A stretch of DNA of 11,168 nt from Anaerolineales bacterium UBA2232 (GTDB lineage Bacteria; Chloroflexota; Anaerolineae; UBA2200). A program made the translations under genes and the position numbers. Every line of letters starts with the position of its first letter. Within the stretch, counting starts at the first letter, position 1. The stretch spans positions 38,536 to 49,703 of the forward strand of contig DDYO01000118.1 of NCBI GenBank assembly GCA_002348045.1, read 5' to 3'. Positions 7,263 through 11,168 of this stretch are shown in pieces. The notes beneath the pieces are model-generated. The model was not told the origin of the DNA. It searched no databases and saw nothing but the letters and a program-made list of their open reading frames with translations.

Positions 7263-7291
7263 AGTCTAGCACACTTGCCGTGTTCCGTCAA
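7263..7291 (-). promoter_or_regulatory. Candidate sigma-70-type promoter for the glycan operon
   Basis: On the minus strand TTGACG (-35, 7286-7291; five of six consensus bases) is separated by exactly 17 nt from TAGACT (-10, 7263-7268; four of six). Transcription would start near 7256, giving a leader of about 270 nt before the first GT2. It lies between the permease and the glycan genes, where a promoter is expected. The match is by eye, against the bacterial consensus. Confidence 0.4.
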
Positions 7292-7798
7292 TGGAGAAGG
7301 GCAGGCATGTGGAGGTCTGCCATCCAGATCGGGCCTCGCTTCTGTGTAACCGCGAAGAACTTGCTCTTTCACGTGACCAGACCCTCGCCCTCCTGATTTG
7401 GCTCGCGAGGAGCATCTGGTTTGGAAGTGGATTATCGCTGCTGGTCCAAGGCAAGGGGTAGCGCTGCACCAAATCGAACCATCGTTCGGATCAGAGGGCT
7501 TTAGCCCGTGGCAACATACGTGGGGAACAGGGGCACGGCCACTTCCCCTGAAACACTATTTTTCAGCAGGTCCAGCACTTTGGCCTACTACATCTACTGA
7601 TACAGGATTTTTCACCGCAGCGTGCTCACACAGATAGGGCCACAGCCAAGCTCATCAGGTTCCGACAACTACAGCCAGCACCACCTGCATTCAGAGGATG
7701 CGCCGCAGCGCCCGTCTTCTTGCGCGCCCACGCCCTGTCCTCCTCGGTTAACAAGACACTGCAATGCACAACTCCTCCCAGGGATGAATCCCGGCACT
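7292..7798. other. Non-coding stretch with short hairpins
   Basis: About 500 bp between the glycan-operon promoter and the end of the permease gene. No open frame here shows a conserved pattern or a start with a good Shine-Dalgarno. Visible structures are GGGCT-TT-AGCCC (7496-7507), CAGGGG/CCCCTG with an 11-nt loop (7528-7550; an overlapping alternative pairs GGGGAA 7522-7527 with TTCCCC 7543-7548), and GGGAT-GA-ATCCC (7781-7792), seven bases beyond the permease stop. The last could help end permease transcription although no T-run follows. The sequence may be a decayed gene, a palindromic mobile-element remnant, or a regulatory spacer. Confidence 0.5.
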
Positions 7799-8863
7799 CT
7801 AGTCATTCATCCTGCGCATCCGATCAAACACTATGGACAGAATGGTTAGGATGCCGGTGAGCAACTGCTGCCACAGCGCGCCGATGTGGAGCAGCACCAG
7901 CCCGTTGCGAATAAAGGCCATGAGACCAACACCCAAGACGGCAGCGGCTACAGTCCCGGCGCCACCGTCCATCGGCACACCGCCGATGATCGATCCACTG
8001 ATAATATCCATCTCATAGCCAGTACCTGACATGGGGACGCCCATGCGGCAGGTGTACAAGAACCCTGCCAGGGCGCACATCAGGCCGCTCGATATGTGTG
8101 TTGCAGTACGTACCGAATCCACAGGCACTCCCGAAAGCTTCGCCGCCGATTCATTGGCCCCGACCGCGAAAACCCAGTGCCCGTAGCGAGTTCGGGTCAG
8201 CACCCAGTGCCAGAAGATCATCAGCAACACCATGATCCAGACCAGCAGAGGGAGTCCGAGAGCCGACCCCTGACCGAGCTGTGTGAGACTCTTCGGAAAT
8301 CCCCTCGTAGGCACAGCCTGCGAATCTAGCCATCTGAGGCGAGCGAAGACCCACCGCAAGCCTGCAACGGCCGGCAAGATGACCGTTGTTGCGAACACAC
8401 CGCTCATTCCCCGGCCCACATAGCTTGTGGCCAATGTGGCAATGAACGGATTCAGCTTGAGTTTGGTGCACATGATCGAGTTGAACAGCCCGAACGTAAC
8501 GCCCGTGGTCAGGGCTGCTCCAAGGATGACCGGATCCGGAGTACCCGGATAGCGCCGGATGACCGATGCGGTGATAGCGGCCGCTACGCCCATCTGCGCT
8601 CCGCACGACAAGTCAACGACACCGGTGATGATCAGCAGCAAAATGCCCATTGCTGCGATGCCTGTAACCGAAAAACTGTGCAGCACCCAGACAACGTTAT
8701 CAAAAGTCCGAAAGGTACCGTTGAGGACCGATAAGGAACCGGCAACCAGCGCCAGCATCACAGCAGCCGTCATTTCCGGGCGACGGATGAGCCTAGATAG
8801 CCGCGCTCGCCAGCTTGACCGGGACAGCGCTTGACCAGAAAGCCTTCCAAATACCTTAATCAT
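7799..8863 (-). CDS. ABC transporter permease, ribose/xylose (RbsC-like) family
   Basis: A 354-residue polytopic inner-membrane protein of full family length (BPD_transp_2). About 8-10 hydrophobic helices start near residue 32. Family marks are ITGVVDLSCGAQMGVAAAI (79-97; canonical form GGIDLSVGS), KLNPFIATLATSYVGRG (136-152), RYGHWVFAVGANESAAKLSG (226-245) followed by VPVDSV, the EAA-like loop that contacts the ATPase, and GGVPMDGGAGTVAAAVLGV (294-312). It ends with FIRNGLVLLHIGALWQQ and DRMRR. It would form a sugar (or nucleoside) import channel with an RbsA/MglA-type ATPase and a periplasmic binding protein, but neither gene adjoins it. The ATG at 8863 has AAGG (8870-8873) 6 nt upstream; an in-frame TTG at 8914 would add 17 hydrophilic residues. 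No frameshift or missing segment is visible, so it looks functional. Substrate is unknown. Confidence 0.92.
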   Translation of the reverse strand: MIKVFGRLSGQALSRSSWRARLSRLIRRPEMTAAVMLALVAGSLSVLNGTFRTFDNVVWVLHSFSVTGIAAMGILLLIITGVVDLSCGAQMGVAAAITASVIRRYPGTPDPVILGAALTTGVTFGLFNSIMCTKLKLNPFIATLATSYVGRGMSGVFATTVILPAVAGLRWVFARLRWLDSQAVPTRGFPKSLTQLGQGSALGLPLLVWIMVLLMIFWHWVLTRTRYGHWVFAVGANESAAKLSGVPVDSVRTATHISSGLMCALAGFLYTCRMGVPMSGTGYEMDIISGSIIGGVPMDGGAGTVAAAVLGVGLMAFIRNGLVLLHIGALWQQLLTGILTILSIVFDRMRRMND

Positions 8864-8954
8864 AACCAGCCTTGTGTTCTTTGCTTGACCATCTCTAGGC
8901 CTGTTCCCGAACAAGTCCCTCTGGGCAGACCGATCCGGGGATAGCCCGTCGACA

Positions 8955-8983
8955 AGTATAGACAGCTAAGGTCGCAGAGCCAA
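8955..8983 (-). promoter_or_regulatory. Candidate sigma-70-type promoter for the permease
   Basis: TTGGCT (-35, 8978-8983; four of six) and TATACT (-10, 8955-8960; five of six) are spaced by 17 nt on the minus strand. Transcription would begin near 8948, about 85 nt before the permease ATG. A promoter here would explain how the solitary permease is expressed independently of the terminated nucleotidase operon. Confidence 0.35.
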
Positions 8984-9277
8984 AGGGAGTAGATGAGCCG
9001 AAAACGGCAAAGCAGAATGGTAAGCGGACCATGGACGGCTTTCGAGCGCCGCACTGGCCCGCGATCTGCTATCCAGGGAAGAGGAACGATACAGGGTGAA
9101 CTAGACCGCGCGTCACGCCAAATCACTCGCTAGGTAGAAGACGGCACGGCGTCACGCTCATGGTCGCCCAAGTATCACCTGGGACAAGTTTCATCCCAAA
9201 TATGGCTTCCGATCCGGTGGATTCGGAAGCGCGAGCCTGCCATCTCCAGCAGGGCGGGCAGAGGCGCGCCTTGTGCA
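8984..9277. other. Non-coding spacer upstream of the permease
   Basis: Nearly 300 bp without a credible gene on either strand. Short open frames exist, but none has a good ribosome binding site or protein-like composition. Apart from the hairpin at 9205-9230 and a short GGGA/TCCC pair (9181-9184 with 9194-9197), I see nothing. No remnant of an ABC ATPase (Walker A GxxGxGKST, LSGGQ) or a sugar-binding protein was recognisable. Confidence 0.5.
9205..9230. repeat. Hairpin with a near-perfect 11-bp stem
   Basis: GCTTCCGA (9205-9212) pairs with TCGGAAGC (9223-9230). A further TCC/GGA pairing (9213-9215 with 9219-9221) is offset by one bulged T (9222), leaving a GGT loop. It sits 47 nt beyond the operon terminator in the minus direction. 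It may be a back-up terminator or a structured RNA element; no T-run follows on either strand. Confidence 0.45.
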
Positions 9278-9313
9278 GCACGGGCCCTCAGAAAAGTGTC
9301 TGAGGGCCCGTGC
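9278..9313 (-). terminator. Strong hairpin terminator closing the nucleotidase operon
   Basis: GCACGGGCCCTCAGA (9278-9292) and TCTGAGGGCCCGTGC (9299-9313) are perfect 15-bp complements around a 6-nt loop. The hairpin begins 23 nt past the stop of the small gene at 9337 on the minus strand. No run of T follows on the minus strand, so it is of the hairpin-only type described in some high-GC bacteria. It may also protect the mRNA 3' end from exonucleases. Confidence 0.75.
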
Positions 9314-9336
9314 CCACCACCACTACTCGTTCATTG

Positions 9337-9615
9337 CTAGTTGCCACAGGCTATGCAATCGTCAGTGCTGCCCTGAGGCTCTGTGAGAGCCCAGAAGAGC
9401 CGTTGACCATTGCTCAAGGCGCCATCCAGGCCGACGACATGGTTGCCCGTACTCCTAATCTCGGCCTCGCCGGTCTCCACCTGACGAGCCTGCTCTGCCG
9501 CCAAGAGGTGGCGTACGCGCATGCCTCGATATCGGGTCAGTCGCCGTCCATTCAGATAGACGGTGATCCTGTCGGACCCATCTCTCACGCGATAGCGCGT
9601 TCTACTAGCTGCCAT
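9337..9615 (-). CDS. Small beta-grasp-like protein of unknown function, overlapping the 5'-nucleotidase gene
   Basis: A 92-residue protein. Its core, DRITVYLNGRRLTRYRGMRV (15-34) continuing RHLL, reads like the first beta-hairpin and helix start of a beta-grasp (ThiS/MoaD or ferredoxin-like) fold. VVGLDGALSNGQRLFWAL (60-77) resembles the closing 'xDGD' turn and strand. It lacks the C-terminal Gly-Gly of sulfur carriers and ends instead in CIACGN, a CxxC pair (C87, C90) that could bind metal or form a disulfide. No signal peptide is visible. It overlaps the nucleotidase gene by 31 nt, has GGAG 6 nt before its ATG, and is followed 23 nt later by a strong hairpin; these three facts make it a real terminal operon gene. 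A GTG at 9588, overlapping the upstream stop as GTGA, is an alternative start with no Shine-Dalgarno. The function is unknown; the fold is inference. Confidence 0.72.
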   Translation of the reverse strand: MAASRTRYRVRDGSDRITVYLNGRRLTRYRGMRVRHLLAAEQARQVETGEAEIRSTGNHVVGLDGALSNGQRLFWALTEPQGSTDDCIACGN

Positions 9616-11168
9616 ATGACGCTCCGGGCAAGGGGGGCTACCGTACTGATACGCCCCTCGATAGTTGGGTTGACCGGCGTGTTGTGGCGGATATAGTCCG
9701 CTACCACATCCCGCAGGTACAACCCGCTGTCCGTGTAGTTCGTGCCCGTCGTGAACATGGTGTAGTCATCCCCACCAGCAGCCATAAAGTCATTCGTTGC
9801 CACTGTGTAGATTGCTGCCGGATCCAACGCTACCCCGTTCACTTCCACCATCACCACCCGGCTCCCCGCAGGCTCCGCCGGGTCAAACACTACTCGTATC
9901 CCCGAAACATGCGGGAATCCACCCAACTGCGCCGGATACGATCGGAAACCATGCTCCAACGCCGCCAGTAGCTCCGCACCCGTCAGATCGATGCTCACCA
10001 GGAAGTTGTCAAACGGCAGTACCGTGTACACATCCCCAAGGGTGATCGTCCCCGTTACGATGCTCGCACGAATCCCACCACCGTTCGTGAACGCCACGTC
10101 CGCTTCCATAGCCTCCCGCATCGCATCGGCGATCAGGTTGCCCAGATTCGTCTCCCCTGTCCGCACGCTCGGCCGCTCACCATCCAGATGTACCAACGTC
10201 TCGCCAACTTCCTGACCCAACTCATCCGACAGCTGCGCAGCATAGTCATCCACGATCGCCTTGACCGCCGCGTCCTCAGCCACAGCGTTCGTCACTGGGA
10301 TCAACCATCCCTGGTGACCTACAAGCTGCTTCCCAAGGAACTGCAGGTCCACTCGACCGACTACCTTGCCATACTCATACGCCTGTGCTATGATCGTCCC
10401 GTTCACTATCTCTGGCGTGTCGATCCGCGTGTGGCTGTGACCACCTATGATTAGGTCGATCCCATCCACCTGCTCCGCCAGCTCCACATCCTGGTCATAG
10501 CCCAGGTGCGTCAACGCAATCACCACATCTACCTGCTCACGCAGCTCCGGCACCAAGGCCGTAGCCACAACGATGGGATCCTGAAACTCCAGCCCCACCA
10601 CGTTGTTGGGATGCGTCGCCCACACCGTGTCCGGACTCACCAGGCCAAAGATGCCCACCTTCAGCCCGCCAACTTCCTGCACTACGTACGATGTCGCAAA
10701 TGGCGCCAGCTCCCCTGTGGCACTCTCCACCACGTTCGCCGCCAGCGCAGGAAACTCCGCCTCCATCGTCCGCGTCAGCAACACCGTTTGCCCATAATTG
10801 AAATCGTGATTGCCCAATGTCCACGCGTCATACCCCATCGCGTTCATCACGTCAATCACCGACTTGCCCTGGAACAGGTTCGCCATGTTCGTCCCGTGCA
10901 ATACGTCCCCAGCATCCAGCAGAAGCACATGCTCCATCTGGCTACGGACCTCTCCGACCACCGTCGCCATCCGCGCATAGCCCCACCACTGCCCACCAAC
11001 ATCGGCCTGCAAGCGGCCGTGTGGATCATTCGTGTGCAGGATGGTCAAGATAGTATCCGGGGCTGGTGGCGCCACAAAGTTGCGGAACACGCTGGGAAGG
11101 TACAGGATCGAACCATCCACCGCCCCCTCTCCCAGGACGCCCACCGGGAACAACACGATCAGCATGGC
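9585..11168 (-). CDS. Secreted 5'-nucleotidase / metallophosphoesterase family protein (5' end cut by right edge)
   Basis: At least 526 residues. The N-terminal metallophosphatase domain holds the dinuclear metal motifs HTNDPHG (44-50), DAGD (84-87), GNHDFNYG (118-125), THLG (219-222) and GGHSH (241-245). The C-terminal 5'-nucleotidase domain (about 320-510) has TNLGNLIADAM (339-349), NGGGIRASI (361-369), LGDVYTVLPFDN (376-387) and TNDFMAAGGDDYTMF (457-471), covering the substrate-binding loops. All key residues are present. It would release phosphate from extracytoplasmic nucleotides or related esters. An ATG at 11165 exists, but the frame stays open to the edge and the hydrophobic MLIVLFPVGVLGEG looks like the end of a signal peptide, so the true start is probably outside. 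The adjacent YLPSVFRNF resembles a tag common in secreted Chloroflexota proteins. Exact substrate (5'-NMP, 2',3'-cNMP, UDP-sugar) cannot be read off. Confidence 0.92.
   Translation of the reverse strand, partial: AMLIVLFPVGVLGEGAVDGSILYLPSVFRNFVAPPAPDTILTILHTNDPHGRLQADVGGQWWGYARMATVVGEVRSQMEHVLLLDAGDVLHGTNMANLFQGKSVIDVMNAMGYDAWTLGNHDFNYGQTVLLTRTMEAEFPALAANVVESATGELAPFATSYVVQEVGGLKVGIFGLVSPDTVWATHPNNVVGLEFQDPIVVATALVPELREQVDVVIALTHLGYDQDVELAEQVDGIDLIIGGHSHTRIDTPEIVNGTIIAQAYEYGKVVGRVDLQFLGKQLVGHQGWLIPVTNAVAEDAAVKAIVDDYAAQLSDELGQEVGETLVHLDGERPSVRTGETNLGNLIADAMREAMEADVAFTNGGGIRASIVTGTITLGDVYTVLPFDNFLVSIDLTGAELLAALEHGFRSYPAQLGGFPHVSGIRVVFDPAEPAGSRVVMVEVNGVALDPAAIYTVATNDFMAAGGDDYTMFTTGTNYTDSGLYLRDVVADYIRHNTPVNPTIEGRISTVAPLARSVIWQLVERAIA
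9622..9625 (-). promoter_or_regulatory. Ribosome binding site GGAG for the small overlapping gene
   Basis: GGAG on the minus strand, inside the coding end of the nucleotidase gene, lies 6 nt before the ATG at 9615. It is the main reason to call the 31-nt overlapping gene real and to prefer this ATG over the later GTG. Confidence 0.55.

Noticed and set aside
7079..7372. 97-codon minus-strand open frame between the promoter region and the first GT2
   Set aside because: It starts upstream of the predicted promoter, spans the -35/-10 boxes, has no strong ribosome binding site and no recognisable pattern. A decayed gene cannot be excluded.
7441..7500. Minus-strand GGTTCGATT resembling a tRNA T-loop
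   Set aside because: The flanking bases do not form the 5-bp T-stem and no anticodon or acceptor arm pairs with it.
8860..9126. 88-codon minus-strand open frame just upstream of the permease
   Set aside because: No protein-like pattern, no convincing Shine-Dalgarno, and it spans the candidate promoter. It ends across the permease start by chance.
1..11168. CRISPR array, anti-phage or toxin-antitoxin system, transposase or phage genes
   Set aside because: No regularly spaced repeats, no cas-like, toxin-like, integrase or transposase motifs were found on either strand.

Overview
All supported genes in this window lie on the minus strand. The DNA is GC-rich, with minus-strand ATG, GTG and TTG starts and tightly packed, often overlapping genes. 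The best lineage hint is the segment ILYLPSVFRNF just behind the signal peptide of the nucleotidase at the right edge. Sequences of the type YLPxVxxN near the mature N-terminus are common in secreted proteins of Chloroflexota. I therefore suggest a Chloroflexota (Anaerolineae-like) bacterium, probably environmental. This is inference, not proof.

Region A (1-7291) is a surface-glycan biosynthesis locus read right to left. A candidate promoter (7263-7291) and a leader of about 270 nt precede a dolichol-phosphate-sugar-synthase-like GT2 (6048-6983). That gene is coupled by an ATGA overlap to a rhamnosyltransferase-like GT2 (4924-6051), followed three bases later by a GT4 (3778-4920). After a 131-bp gap with an 8-bp inverted repeat come an unrecognised protein (2915-3646), an alpha/alpha-toroid carbohydrate-enzyme-like protein (1615-2922), a membrane-anchored GT2 (437-1609) and a zinc-ribbon methyltransferase cut by the left edge (1-427). 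Together these look able to build and decorate a lipid-linked or membrane-extruded saccharide. No flippase, polymerase or priming transferase is in view.

Region B (7292-7798) is about 500 bp with no convincing gene but several short hairpins. Region C (7799-8863) is an intact ribose/xylose-type ABC permease standing alone, with a candidate promoter at 8955-8983 and no ATPase or binding-protein gene beside it. Region D (8984-9336) is non-coding and carries two hairpins, one of them a perfect 15-bp GC-rich stem that closes the next operon.

Region E (9337-11168) is a secreted 5'-nucleotidase-family phosphoesterase, cut at its start by the right edge, followed by an overlapping small beta-grasp-like protein of unknown function. 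No tRNA, rRNA, CRISPR array, transposase gene or phage gene was seen. The least explained items are the small protein at 9337-9615, the unrecognised protein at 2915-3646, the toroid enzyme, and the solitary permease.
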